64,000 nt of DNA from Desulfuromonadaceae bacterium (lineage in GTDB: Bacteria > Desulfobacterota > Desulfuromonadia > Geobacterales > Pseudopelobacteraceae). The stretch spans positions 62,001 to 126,000 of the forward strand of contig JAQUIT010000013.1 in the NCBI GenBank assembly GCA_028681335.1, given 5' to 3'. Below are positions 8,323-16,805 of the stretch, in pieces (the first letter of the stretch is position 1; each line of letters opens with the position of its first letter). The position numbers were made by a program, and so were the translations under genes. Below the pieces are notes generated by a model. That model did not search any database, was not told the origin of the DNA, and was given only the letters and a program-made list of their open reading frames with translations.

Positions 8323-9276
8323 ATGACAAAATTCGGAGAATACGTCGAGAGAGAAGGAAACAGTATCGTAAAAGATTCCGTTCTCTGTTTGCAGATGAAC
8401 CTGGGGTATGCATGCAATCTGAATTGCAGCCATTGCCATGTCGAAGCGGGCCCCCATCGCAAGGAAAAGATGAGCAAGACGGTGCTGGAAGACTGTCTCC
8501 GCTTTGTTAAGAATGCGGGGGTGAAAGTAATAGATATTACAGGGGGGGCGCCTGAACTGAATCCTCATCTGCGCTACCTCATTACAGAGCTGAGAAAACT
8601 GGATTCGGTAGAAAGCATTTTATTGCGCAGCAACCTGGCTATCCTGAGTGAGCCTGAGTATGGCGACTTGCCGGCATTTTTCGCCGAAAACAACGTGGAA
8701 ATAGTTGCTTCAATGCCGTGCTATCTGCAAGAGAACGTCACCTCCCAGCGTGGCACCGGCGTCTATGACAAAAATATCGGAGTGCTACAAAAATTAAACC
8801 GCATTGGCTACGGCACATCAGGCCCCCAATTACATCTGGTTTACAATCCGGGAGGGGCTTTCCTGCCCGGCCCGCAGCCGGCACTCGAAACCGCATACAA
8901 GAAAAATCTGGGCGACATGTTTGGGATTACCTTTAACAGCCTCTATACCATCACGAATATGCCGATTGGGCGATTCCGTAGCAACCTTGAACAGCAGGGG
9001 CAACTGGAGGCTTATTTAAAGCTGCTTACCGACAGCTTCAACTCCGCCAACCTGACTAAAATAATGTGTCGGAATCTGATCAGTGTGGACTGGCAGGGAC
9101 AGGTGTATGACTGCGATTTCAACCACATATTACAACTGCCAGTGAATGCAGTCGACACCTACATCGGAAATATTGCCGTCGACGATCTGCTCGGAACATC
9201 TGTCAAGTTGGGGCAACACTGCTTTGCATGTACCGCCGGGACCGGCAGCAGTTGTCAGGGAAGTTTGAGTAATTGA
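8323..9276 (+). CDS. arsS: ArsS-like radical SAM protein (DUF3641)
   Basis: The 317-residue enzyme carries the radical SAM motif CNLNCSHC (CX3CX2C), the family-typical DITGGAPELNPH and a Cys-rich C terminus (CRNL, YDCDFN, CFACTAG, SSC). This matches the ArsS / TIGR04167 family implicated in arsenosugar (arsenoribose) synthesis, some members of which are selenoproteins; no in-frame TGA is needed here. No arsM-like methyltransferase is in the window, so the arsenic role is not supported locally. The ATG at 8323 is chosen because the 23 codons before it read through the sigma-54 leader. It sits with the C_GCAxxG_C_C gene between two rep-derived sequences. Confidence 0.82.
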   Translation: MTKFGEYVEREGNSIVKDSVLCLQMNLGYACNLNCSHCHVEAGPHRKEKMSKTVLEDCLRFVKNAGVKVIDITGGAPELNPHLRYLITELRKLDSVESILLRSNLAILSEPEYGDLPAFFAENNVEIVASMPCYLQENVTSQRGTGVYDKNIGVLQKLNRIGYGTSGPQLHLVYNPGGAFLPGPQPALETAYKKNLGDMFGITFNSLYTITNMPIGRFRSNLEQQGQLEAYLKLLTDSFNSANLTKIMCRNLISVDWQGQVYDCDFNHILQLPVNAVDTYIGNIAVDDLLGTSVKLGQHCFACTAGTGSSCQGSLSN

Positions 9277-9347
9277 GACACTTCTGTATATGGTTGGCTA
9301 AAAATGCAAGTCTGGTTTGTTTCACAAAAAATTTCGGGAGGCAACTT

Positions 9348-9923
9348 ATGAGTACTGAAAATAGTAAAGAAAATTGCATCTGCATTAACAGGCGAAATGT
9401 ACTCAAACTTTCTATGGCTGCTGGTGTTACTTTAGCTGCCGGTGGCATTACCAGGCTTGCTGAAGCTGCGACTAAAGAAAAAGGTCCATCCAATAAGCCC
9501 GAATATGCCAAACAACAATTTTTAAAGTCCATGAACTGTTCTCAGGCAATTCTTGAGACCTACGGGCCTTCTATGGGTTTGTCAGTTGCACAAGCCCGTA
9601 AGGTAGCTGCTGCATTCGCTGGTGGCATGGGAATGGGGTCTGAATGTGGTGCTATCACCGGCGCATATATGGTTATCGGAATGAAATACGGCAAAACTAC
9701 CGAAAGTGATTCGCATGCTGATAATGAAACCTTTAAGCGGCTTGCCGAGTTCAACAAGAAATTCAAAGTACGCCACAAGTGTCTGACCTGCTCTGAGTTG
9801 CTGGAAACTGACATGGGCACACCTGAAGGCGTTAAAACAGCAGCTGGCAAAGGGTATTTTACGTCCAGATGTCCTGGATACGTAAAGTCAGCAGCAGAGA
9901 TTTTAGACAAGGTATTGGCATAG
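9348..9923 (+). CDS. Tat-exported C_GCAxxG_C_C family redox protein
   Basis: The N terminus has a twin-arginine signal (NRRNVLKLSMAAGVTLAAGG) with likely cleavage near AEA at residues 35-38. The mature part follows the C_GCAxxG_C_C pattern: MNCSQAIL, GMGSECGAITGAYMVIG, CLTCSELL and a final RCPGYV. Family members are cysteine-rich, probably metal-binding redox proteins in strict anaerobes, without firm function. 191 residues; ATG behind GGGAGG at 9336-9341. It needs the Tat machinery encoded just downstream on the other strand. Confidence 0.82.
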   Translation: MSTENSKENCICINRRNVLKLSMAAGVTLAAGGITRLAEAATKEKGPSNKPEYAKQQFLKSMNCSQAILETYGPSMGLSVAQARKVAAAFAGGMGMGSECGAITGAYMVIGMKYGKTTESDSHADNETFKRLAEFNKKFKVRHKCLTCSELLETDMGTPEGVKTAAGKGYFTSRCPGYVKSAAEILDKVLA

Positions 9924-9975
9924 TAACCTGATAAACATTTTGCCCAATTGATGAAATGCGCTCAATTTCACAGAA

Positions 9976-10145
9976 GGAAAAACTTTGGAACGGTTAAGAA
10001 GCAACGGAAATGAGGAAAAAAACACCGGGGTCCAAGATAGTTCTGCCGGGACATAAACTGGCCAAACTAGTTTAACCAAATCAGCTGTTGAAAATCAGGG
10101 GCCACTAGCAGAAAACAACTGCTTCTTGCAGGCTTTTATTTTTTT
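9976..10145 (+). pseudogene. Internally deleted copy of the rep gene
   Basis: The sequence starts with ACAGAAGG then CTTTGGAACG, like the rep ribosome site and TTG start at 7216-7240. It then jumps to a copy of the rep 3' end: encoded MRKKTPGSKIVLPGHK then LAKLV-stop, against the intact C terminus RKREPEFKVLLPGQK then PAKLV-stop. The similarity continues ~80 bp beyond the stop. The body of the gene is missing. It forms a direct repeat with 7966-8105 flanking the ArsS-like operon. Confidence 0.68.
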
Positions 10146-10147
10146 GT
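10123..10147 (+). terminator. Probable intrinsic terminator of the ArsS-like operon
   Basis: CTGC-TTCTT-GCAG followed by GCTTTTATTTTTTTG gives a short stem and a strong T tract reading in the plus direction. Confidence 0.5.
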
Positions 10148-10978
10148 CTAAACCGCTAGCGGAACTTTCTTTTTCCCGAAAAGCAACGCTACCCAGACAC
10201 TGATCTCATACATAAGATAGAGCGGCACCATGATCACGAACATGGTGATAAGGTCGGCGTGAAAGGCGGCGATAATCGCGCTGGCCAGCAGGGCGTACTT
10301 GCGTTTGGGAGCCAGCATTTTGTAGCTGACAATACCGAAGCGGGAAAGAAGAAGCGTTAGTACCGGCAGCTCGAATATCAGGCCGAAGATCAGTATCAGG
10401 CGCAGGCAGAAGTTGACATAGGCACTGATATTAAACCAGCTTTGCAGCCCTTCTGATTCATAGGAAAGGGAGAAGTTGATGATCACCGGCCAGATGATGA
10501 CGAGGAAGAACATGGCACCAATGCAGAAGGTAACCGAAGCGGCGGTAACGAAGGGAACGACCATGCGCCGCTCCCTGTTAGTCAGACCGGGGGCGATAAA
10601 GAGCCACAGCTGCAGAAAGATAATCGGCAGAGCCAGAATTAATCCGGACAGCATGGCAATCTTGCACTGCATGAAAAACGGCTCCATCGGGGCGCTATAG
10701 TTGAGGACGCGTTTTTTAAACGGGGCGTTAAGCTCCTGTTCAAGCTTGAAGTGGGCGTAAAGCGCCGGTGCCCGGTCCTTTACCTCCAGATAAGCTTTCT
10801 TCTTTATTTCTGTCAGATAGGTTTGCCCAGTCAGTGGTTTCTCGATAAATTGCAGGATGCCGTCTGAGAAGTTCCAGGCAATCCCCATACCGACAACGAC
10901 GGCAACAACTATGATAATTAACCGTTTTCGCAACTCCACCAAATGATCAATGAATGAGGCTACTTTTTCTTCACTCAT
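10148..10978 (-). CDS. tatC: Sec-independent translocase subunit TatC
   Basis: TatC is the polytopic inner-membrane receptor for twin-arginine signals. The 276-residue protein has the FIDHLVELRKRLI N-terminal motif, about six membrane segments, the periplasmic AYVNFCLRLILIFGLIFELPVL region with the conserved FE pair, and GIVSYKMLAPKRKYA. It is the last gene of a minus-strand run with three TatA/B-type genes and ribBA. Local Tat clients are the flavoprotein at 16806-18488 and the C_GCAxxG_C_C protein. Confidence 0.95.
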   Translation of the reverse strand: MSEEKVASFIDHLVELRKRLIIIVVAVVVGMGIAWNFSDGILQFIEKPLTGQTYLTEIKKKAYLEVKDRAPALYAHFKLEQELNAPFKKRVLNYSAPMEPFFMQCKIAMLSGLILALPIIFLQLWLFIAPGLTNRERRMVVPFVTAASVTFCIGAMFFLVIIWPVIINFSLSYESEGLQSWFNISAYVNFCLRLILIFGLIFELPVLTLLLSRFGIVSYKMLAPKRKYALLASAIIAAFHADLITMFVIMVPLYLMYEISVWVALLFGKKKVPLAV

Positions 10979-11015
10979 GGTTGTCTTTTCGTCCCCGGTT
11001 TTCGCACGGAACGCC

Positions 11016-11189
11016 TTAACCTTCTTTTTTGGGATTCAATTCGACCACATCCTTGCCATCTGCAGCTTTTCTGAAGTTACTGATGGTTTTACCTAATGAA
11101 TTGCCGATTTCCGGCAGTTTTCCTACGCCAAATACCATCACAACAATAAATCCAATTATAAGTAATTCGGGGGTGCCAAAGCCAAACAT
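11016..11189 (-). CDS. tatA: TatA/E-family translocase protein, copy 1
   Basis: A 57-residue TatA-type protein: MFGFGTPELLIIGFIVVMVF membrane helix, the FGxGKLPE hinge (FGVGKLPEIG), an amphipathic helix SLGKTISNFRKAA, and a short charged tail ending NPKKEG. It forms the oligomeric pore-like component of the Tat system. GGAG lies upstream on the minus strand. Confidence 0.9.
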   Translation of the reverse strand: MFGFGTPELLIIGFIVVMVFGVGKLPEIGNSLGKTISNFRKAADGKDVVELNPKKEG

Positions 11190-11236
11190 AATCAGAATCT
11201 CCTTGTGTATTTAAATTGAAGGAACTAACCCGACTT

Positions 11237-11518
11237 TTAAGCCGGCTTTTCCTCTGTTACGGCACTATCAGGCTCTTCCGCAGCAGCCTTTTTTATGGTC
11301 GCAGCTTCTGCGCCGGCAGGTTCTTTGGCAGCAGGTTCCTGGTTGTCGGAAAATGTGGTGCTGTCTTCCATAGTCTGTTTAAAGCCTTCCGTAGCACTTT
11401 TGAATTCAGACATGCCCTTCCCGAGTGAACGTGCGAGTTCGGGGAGTTTGTGCGGGCCGATCACAACAAGTGCGATAACCATAATGATAATAAGTTCCGG
11501 CATGCCTATTCCAAACAT
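11237..11518 (-). CDS. TatB-like TatA/B-family translocase protein
   Basis: 93 residues: a membrane helix [20 protein letters not shown], hinge [13 protein letters not shown], amphipathic helix with [13 protein letters not shown], and a long acidic/Ala-rich tail. The GPHKLPE hinge and longer tail are closer to TatB or to bifunctional TatA of delta-type proteobacteria than to the two flanking 57-residue genes. TatB would help TatC recognise precursors. Confidence 0.85.
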   Translation of the reverse strand: MFGIGMPELIIIMVIALVVIGPHKLPELARSLGKGMSEFKSATEGFKQTMEDSTTFSDNQEPAAKEPAGAEAATIKKAAAEEPDSAVTEEKPA

Positions 11519-11589
11519 ATATCTCTCCCTTTAACAGGTCTGTCGATCCCATCTATTGTGCAGTTCGATCCTGCGTGTTCCGGTTAGGT

Positions 11590-11724
11590 ATTTGCAATTG
11601 CCTTAAAAGTTCCCCCTACCCTTGCGGGAGGGGGCTAGGGGCTAGGGGGTGGGGGAGTTTGCCACATTTGATACTGACGGCAGCTTCTCCCACCCCTCAA
11701 GGCTAAACGCAAAGACCAAACCGG
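11590..11724 (+). repeat. Dispersed repeat, partner of 5134-5199, with inserted palindrome
   Basis: It contains the same blocks as the repeat at 5134-5199 in the opposite orientation, interrupted by about 60 bp (11641-11700) that themselves hold an inverted pair (GGGTGGGGGAG and CTTCTCCCACCCC). It sits between two tat genes. Confidence 0.55.
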
Positions 11725-11726
11725 CC

Positions 11727-11900
11727 TTAACAATCTTTTTTTCGGGCCAGATCAACCTGATCCTTACCATCCGCAGCCTTTTTAAAGTTGCTGATCGCCT
11801 TGCCGAATGAACTCCCTATTTCCGGCAGTTTCCCCACCCCAAAGATCAACATCACGATAGATCCGATAATCAGTAATTCAGGTACGCCAAAACCAAACAT
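11727..11900 (-). CDS. tatA: TatA/E-family translocase protein, copy 2
   Basis: A 57-residue paralogue of 11016-11189: MFGFGVPELLIIGSIVMLIFGVGKLPE at the N terminus (split by the helix end near residue 20), then SSFGKAISNFKKAADGKD and ending ARKKDC. The near-identical architecture suggests recent tandem duplication around the TatB-like gene. It lies just downstream of ribBA. Confidence 0.9.
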   Translation of the reverse strand: MFGFGVPELLIIGSIVMLIFGVGKLPEIGSSFGKAISNFKKAADGKDQVDLARKKDC

Positions 11901-11942
11901 GGCAAATCTCCTTTTGTTTGTAATTACTTAATTTTCCTTCTC

Positions 11943-13145
11943 TCAGCAGCACGCCAGCAGGTGACCCATTTTCTTCTGTTTGGTCCGGAGATAGCCGATG
12001 TTGGTGCCGATAGCTTCGGTTTCCAGTGGTAACCGTTCGACTATTTCAAGGCCGTGGCCTTGCAGTCCGATTATTTTGCTGGGGTTGTTGGTAAGAAGCC
12101 TGATTTTGCGGGCACCGAGGTCCCGTAATATCTGGGCGCCGATGCCATAGTCGCGGAGGTCGGCTTTGAAGCCGAGGGCTTCGTTGGCTTCGACGGTGTC
12201 TTTGCCGCAGTCCTGAAGGGCATAGGCTTTGAGTTTGTTGACGAGGCCGATGCCGCGCCCTTCCTGGCGGAGATAGAGGATGATGCCGCTACCGTGGACG
12301 CTGATGGTTCTCATGGCAAGTTCAAGCTGACTACCGCAGTCGCAGCGGAGACTACCGAAGACATCCCCGGTCATGCATTCGGAGTGGACCCGGACGAGTA
12401 CCGGTTGATTGCTGTCGATGTCCCCTTTGACGAGGGCCAGGTGTTCACAGCCATCGACGTCGTTGGCGTAGGAAATAATACGGAATTCGCCGTGGCGGGT
12501 CGGCAGTACGGTTTGGGCAGTGCGCCGGACAAGGGTCTCGTGTGTAAGGCGGTAGGCGACGAGGTCGGCAACGGTACAGATTTTTATGCCATATGCAAGG
12601 GCCAGTTTTTTTAATTGGGTCATGCGCGACATGGTGCCGTCGTCGTTCATTATTTCGCAGATGACACCGGCGGGTTTGAGTCCGGCAAGACGTGCCAGGT
12701 CTACAGAGCCTTCGGTTTGGCCGGTACGGACGAGGACGCCGCCGTCTTTGGCCCGTAGGGGAAAGATATGTCCCGGGCGGCAGAGGTCGGCGGGGGTGCT
12801 GCCTTCGCCGATGGCGACCTGGATGGTGCGGGCGCGGTCGGCAGCGGAGATACCGGTGGTGACGCCGGTTTTGGCCTCAATGGAGACGGTGAAGCCGGTG
12901 CCGAAGGAGGAGGTGTTGTGGTCAACCATCATCGGGAGGCCAAGTTTATCGCAGCGTTCTCCGGTCAGGGTGAGGCAGATGAGGCCACGACCGAAGCGGG
13001 CCATGAAGTTGACCGTTTCAGGGGTGGCGAATTCGGCAGCCATGGTGAGGTCACCTTCGTTCTCCCGGTCTTCGTCATCGACGAGGATGACCATTTTGCC
13101 GCTGCGGATGTCTTCGATTGCGTCTTCTATTCTGCATGGTGCCAT
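11943..13145 (-). CDS. ribBA: Bifunctional DHBP synthase / GTP cyclohydrolase II RibBA
   Basis: RibBA supplies both precursors of riboflavin. The N-terminal ~200 residues are the RibB domain ([30 protein letters not shown]-like CRPGHIFPL). The C-terminal half is RibA with the zinc motif [17 protein letters not shown], catalytic RQEGRGIGL and NNPSKI. 400 residues, full length. No other rib gene is adjacent, so this may be an extra copy supplying flavin for the Tat-exported flavoprotein. The leader at 13190-13275 may control it. Confidence 0.96.
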   Translation of the reverse strand: MAPCRIEDAIEDIRSGKMVILVDDEDRENEGDLTMAAEFATPETVNFMARFGRGLICLTLTGERCDKLGLPMMVDHNTSSFGTGFTVSIEAKTGVTTGISAADRARTIQVAIGEGSTPADLCRPGHIFPLRAKDGGVLVRTGQTEGSVDLARLAGLKPAGVICEIMNDDGTMSRMTQLKKLALAYGIKICTVADLVAYRLTHETLVRRTAQTVLPTRHGEFRIISYANDVDGCEHLALVKGDIDSNQPVLVRVHSECMTGDVFGSLRCDCGSQLELAMRTISVHGSGIILYLRQEGRGIGLVNKLKAYALQDCGKDTVEANEALGFKADLRDYGIGAQILRDLGARKIRLLTNNPSKIIGLQGHGLEIVERLPLETEAIGTNIGYLRTKQKKMGHLLACC

Positions 13146-13189
13146 TGTTGTGCTCCTGTAATCTAATCTTTCAAGCCGGATCTGTTGGT

Positions 13190-13275
13190 AAAAAAACCCG
13201 TGGAGGGAGGAGGGTGACCTCCACGGGTTCGACTACACAGGCCGGGGACAGGCCAGCCCCAGGATTCTGCGCAGG
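13190..13275 (-). ncRNA. Structured leader RNA candidate with terminator before ribBA, copy 2
   Basis: On the minus strand an outer helix (CTGCGCA at 13268-13274 with TGTGTAG at 13233-13239) surrounds a GGGG/CCCC hairpin. A terminator follows: stem from 13218-13229 with 13195-13206, then seven T. The ribBA ATG is ~45 nt further on. The outer helix covaries with copy 1 (42-126). The RFN sequence blocks expected of an FMN riboswitch are absent. It could also act as terminator of the operon ending at 13323, but copy 1 does not follow any minus-strand gene. Confidence 0.55.
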
Positions 13276-13322
13276 ACAACGACTTTTATGCGGCAGTTAT
13301 GTAGTTATGCCGCGTTTGATTA

Positions 13323-14993
13323 TCAAGGCAGCCGGTACACATGCAAGGCGGACCTGCGTGGTGAAAAGGGGTTATTATCCGGATAGGCTACGGCGGTTAC
13401 CAGCAGCGTCTGGCCATCGTTGTTGGCATCAGCCAGGCGAAAGTCGGCCAGGTAACTCTTTTCAGGGGTAGAGTGCCAGACATCGCGCAGAGTTGCCCCG
13501 TCCCAGACCATGGCCTTCAACTCCGACCTGGAGTACATTTTAGCGCGGGAAAGCACGCTGAAACCGCTGTTGACCGGTACTATGATCTCACCGGCAGCAT
13601 TGACCTCGACTCGGGCCGGGAGATATGAGAGCCAGCTCTCTCCGCCAATCTGAACATCTCCACGCATCTCTATGCAGGACTCATTTCCACCCATTTTATC
13701 GACGCTACTGCCCAACACCTGTCCTTCCGCTGTAACGATGTTCAGATATCCATCCTCTCCCAGGCTGGCAAAGAGGTGCTGTTTACCGGGGAGAGCGGCA
13801 AAATCATACAGGTTGACCTTTGGCGGCACAGTAATCGGCTCTCCTTCGACAAGCTCCGTGCCAACGAGCTTCACGCGAAACAGCGGCCCGGCAAATTTGC
13901 GCCCCTGAAATCCCATCTTCTGGGCAATCAGAACAGCTCCGTCGCCCGGCAGCGTGATGCGACGCAGGTGCCAGGCAATTTTGTTCCGGGTTACGCGGTA
14001 CGTGCCGTCTTGCGATTCTATAATGAGACCGGAGAGGTTGCCGGAGTCGGTGATCGCCGAAACAAAGAGCTGCATCCGGCCGTTCTTTTTCAGATCGAAG
14101 CCGTCGAGATGGTGCCCCCTAAGTGCGTTACCGAAGTGAACCGTACCGAGCTGCTGATAAGACCCATTGACCAGGCGGGATATCTCCAGGCGGTCTTCAA
14201 AGGCTACTGCCAGTTCCTGTCGGCCATCGCCGTCAAAGTCGCCGACTTCCAGGCCGATCGGGGTCCCTTTCAGCGGAGGACTGGTCCAGTAGTTACCTAT
14301 TCCTGAGGGCACTACGCTCTTGATCACGGCACTTTCCTCCACGGCGGCCAGGGTAACGGCCGACATGGCGGACTGTGCGACCGCAGGGTAGCTGTGGATC
14401 AGCTCGAAATCCGGCGAACGGACTTCAAGTCCCTGGCTCGTGAGAATGAAGTAGAGAGCGGCACTCTTCCCTTTGGGCAGGGTCGGCGTTGTTGGCCTGC
14501 CTTTTTGAGATGACGCATACCCTTGCCACTGCAGGTGAGGCAGCAGACTCTGCAGTTCAGTGAAGTACGCCTCTCCCTGGCCGGTATAATCCCAGAATTC
14601 GGCATCAACATTCTGAAAGCGACGGATGGCATCACCTTTTTGCAGGGCGGTTGCAGAGCTGATCTGGCGGCAGTAGGAATAGCCGGATTTGATGCCGGTA
14701 ATCTGCAGAAAGCCTTTGACGGTATCCAGACTGCCGAGCACCGCTTTTGTTACCGGATGCACGATCTTGGCGCCGGGCGTCACCACACTGAAGATGTCGC
14801 CCACTGCGATCTGCTGCTTGGCATCAAGATCGATGATGAACTGGTTCCCGGCCGTCTCGACAATATATCCGGAGGCCGGGGCGAAGTCCCGAGCCAGCGC
14901 GCCGTTGACGAGCGCTGCCGATGCATTCAGGACGGGAATCAGGAGGAATATGACAAGTGCGAAACAGGCCGTCTGTAGTGTTACACCGCGCAT
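13323..14993 (-). CDS. Exported FG-GAP/VCBS-like repeat protein
   Basis: A 556-residue protein with a Sec signal peptide (hydrophobic FALVIFLLIPVL, cleavage near ASA). It has a small N-terminal beta domain of flagellar-assembly-like type and integrin-like calcium loops: VGDFDGDGRQEL near residue 245 and LADANNDGQTLL near 525. It is probably periplasmic or outer-membrane associated. It is the last gene of the flavoprotein-cytochrome-porin set, with a hairpin before it (15040-15080). Function unknown. Confidence 0.7.
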   Translation of the reverse strand: MRGVTLQTACFALVIFLLIPVLNASAALVNGALARDFAPASGYIVETAGNQFIIDLDAKQQIAVGDIFSVVTPGAKIVHPVTKAVLGSLDTVKGFLQITGIKSGYSYCRQISSATALQKGDAIRRFQNVDAEFWDYTGQGEAYFTELQSLLPHLQWQGYASSQKGRPTTPTLPKGKSAALYFILTSQGLEVRSPDFELIHSYPAVAQSAMSAVTLAAVEESAVIKSVVPSGIGNYWTSPPLKGTPIGLEVGDFDGDGRQELAVAFEDRLEISRLVNGSYQQLGTVHFGNALRGHHLDGFDLKKNGRMQLFVSAITDSGNLSGLIIESQDGTYRVTRNKIAWHLRRITLPGDGAVLIAQKMGFQGRKFAGPLFRVKLVGTELVEGEPITVPPKVNLYDFAALPGKQHLFASLGEDGYLNIVTAEGQVLGSSVDKMGGNESCIEMRGDVQIGGESWLSYLPARVEVNAAGEIIVPVNSGFSVLSRAKMYSRSELKAMVWDGATLRDVWHSTPEKSYLADFRLADANNDGQTLLVTAVAYPDNNPFSPRRSALHVYRLP

Positions 14994-15039
14994 ATTTTTT
15001 CTCCTCTTTTACGTAGAGCCGTTGATTCGGGTTTAAAGG

Positions 15040-15080
15040 CTCCGTGTGTGGGAGCAGGTAGCACCTGACCACACACGGAG
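15040..15080 (-). terminator. Perfect 12-bp hairpin between porin and FG-GAP genes
   Basis: CTCCGTGTGTGG (15040-15051) pairs with CCACACACGGAG (15069-15080) across a 17-nt loop. There is no T tract, so it may stabilise the porin mRNA or reduce downstream expression rather than terminate fully. Confidence 0.5.
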
Positions 15081-15118
15081 ATACAACATTACTGCACATT
15101 ACTTCTCGTGGGAGTATC

Positions 15119-16258
15119 TTAGAACTTCATTTCCCATTTCACGCCGCCGGCATAGATTCTTGATTCCTTGGCGCCGGTGCTGCTGTCGAGATCATTCAGC
15201 AGGGAGACTTCAGGCACTATCTTGACGTTTTTGGTTACTGAGTACTGCAGGTTGGCAAATGCGGCCATTTTGTTGTCGTCTTTTATATAGTTGTCATTCT
15301 TGCTTGTCTCGTAAGAGACACCGGTATAGACCTTGACCTTGTCGCTTGCGGTGTAGCCGACCTGACCGAAGCCGCCGTAGGTGTAGGAGTTTTTCTTTCC
15401 GCTGTAATACGAACCGGTAGTAGCAGCACCGTTACTCATCAGGTCGCCGAGATTCTGGCCGCCATAAAGGTGAAACTTAAGTTCGACCGGGTTAAGGTCA
15501 ATCGTGGCGTGGGCATACCCCATGAGGGAGGTGATATCGGCGCTAAGATTGGTAACAGTAGTATCGGTCACTTTGTAGTAGTTACCGGCGACTCCGCCAC
15601 CATACTTGACGAAACCGGATGCCCCCTCATAACCGGCAACAGTCTTGGGTATGAAGGTATCGTAATCAACGCTGGTTGTGGCATAGTTGGTAGCCGTGTT
15701 GTTAAAGACGCCACCAGCCTTCCAGCCCCCGGTTGAGTTGGAGGTGGAGTTGGTCCCGAAACCGCCTGTTGATGTTTTCATCAGCGCCAGATAGAAGCCG
15801 TTGTTCATGCTCACCTTGATCTGGGCATAGCGGCCGTCAAAAAGGGAACCGTAGGCATTGAAACCACCATCGGCGTCAAATACCTGTTCAGAACGGAAGA
15901 CATAGGCGCTGGGGAGATAGCCGAACCGCAGCTTACCTTCACCGAAGTTCCAGTCACCGAACAGCATGCGCAGCTCGACACCGGCTCCGCGGTTTTTGGG
16001 GTTATATGCACCTAATTCAGCAAGACCGGAAAAGTCCCCTTCTTTAACCCGCATACCGACAAAGCTGTCTCCCTGCAGATCGAGGCTAAAGTCAGAATCT
16101 TTCTGGGACGCGCCGGTAGCCGGATCATAATGGGTGTTTGAAGTGTACCATGTGCCGATCCTGATTGTTCCGTACGGGGTAACGTCCAGGGCCATAGCCG
16201 GGACTGCCAGAGCTACGGTTGCACCTAAAACTACTGCACCAATAATACTTCTCTTCAT
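15119..16258 (-). CDS. Outer-membrane porin
   Basis: A 379-residue protein with signal peptide MKRSIIGAVVLGATVALAV, cleaved near AMA, then repeated amphipathic beta strands with aromatic girdles and a terminal Phe (GGVKWEMKF), the outer-membrane insertion signal. It looks like a Desulfuromonadota porin; substrate specificity is not evident. The ATG at 16258 follows GAGGAGG; the ATG at 16273 would lie on the ribosome site itself. It sits downstream of the tetrahaem cytochrome and probably lets the reductase substrate into the periplasm. Confidence 0.82.
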   Translation of the reverse strand: MKRSIIGAVVLGATVALAVPAMALDVTPYGTIRIGTWYTSNTHYDPATGASQKDSDFSLDLQGDSFVGMRVKEGDFSGLAELGAYNPKNRGAGVELRMLFGDWNFGEGKLRFGYLPSAYVFRSEQVFDADGGFNAYGSLFDGRYAQIKVSMNNGFYLALMKTSTGGFGTNSTSNSTGGWKAGGVFNNTATNYATTSVDYDTFIPKTVAGYEGASGFVKYGGGVAGNYYKVTDTTVTNLSADITSLMGYAHATIDLNPVELKFHLYGGQNLGDLMSNGAATTGSYYSGKKNSYTYGGFGQVGYTASDKVKVYTGVSYETSKNDNYIKDDNKMAAFANLQYSVTKNVKIVPEVSLLNDLDSSTGAKESRIYAGGVKWEMKF

Positions 16259-16337
16259 TTTCTGCCTCCTCATGTTGGTTTCCGATTGGTTGAAGCCAAG
16301 CGGTCAAACTGGCATTGTGTGATGTAAAGTCAGTTCA

Positions 16338-16727
16338 TCAAGGCACGACAAAATCAAACCTCTGATGGCAGGGGAGACAAAAATTCACCGACTTTTTATG
16401 CTGATGATGGCACAGGTTACAGTCGGCTTCAGTCCCGTAATGCCGGTTTTCGTGAGGGTTTCTTGGTTTTACGTGTGCAGTTTTCGCAGCCAGTTTTTCT
16501 GTCGGTCCGTGGCAGCCCACGCACTTGAGCATTGGCACCGCTGCGGGTTTTTTCACGTTCTCATGACACTGGGCACAGGTAATACCCATGCTGGCGTGCA
16601 ACGTGCCTAACTCACCGTCTTTCCCTTTTTTGCTGCTTGAAGCGGAAACACCAGCGGCGAAAATCCCACTCAAAAACGCAACAAGTGACAGGGCAAATAT
16701 GAACTTTTTTATAGGTCTGTTTTTCAT
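16338..16727 (-). CDS. Periplasmic tetrahaem cytochrome c
   Basis: A 129-residue exported cytochrome with four haem c motifs: CAQCH, CVGCH, CNLCH and CLPCH, and extra histidines suited to bis-His ligation. The N terminus is a Sec signal (FIFALSLVAFLSGIFAAGVSA). Small tetrahaem cytochromes partner flavoprotein reductases such as the methacrylate reductase of Geobacter sulfurreducens AM-1 and fumarate-reductase-like enzymes. The flavoprotein gene lies 78 bp upstream in the same direction, so this is most likely its electron donor. Confidence 0.9.
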   Translation of the reverse strand: MKNRPIKKFIFALSLVAFLSGIFAAGVSASSSKKGKDGELGTLHASMGITCAQCHENVKKPAAVPMLKCVGCHGPTEKLAAKTAHVKPRNPHENRHYGTEADCNLCHHQHKKSVNFCLPCHQRFDFVVP

Positions 16728-16805
16728 TGTTTCTCCAATCTTGAATAGTGTGTTGGGAACAGTCGCAACCGCTCCTTGGATGTTAAAATAACGACCAACA
16801 CGTAC

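Noticed and set aside
8323..9276. Complete arsenosugar pathway
   Set aside because: Only ArsS-like and DUF2064 genes are present; no ArsM-like methyltransferase or ars operon is visible.
8323..9276. Selenocysteine readthrough in the ArsS-like gene
   Set aside because: The frame is complete with cysteines at the expected positions and needs no in-frame TGA.
12768..13166. Long open frames antisense to ribBA
   Set aside because: Shadow frames of a GC-rich conserved gene; no independent signals.
13190..13275. FMN riboswitch for ribBA
   Set aside because: The conserved RFN blocks are absent; kept as an unassigned structured leader instead.
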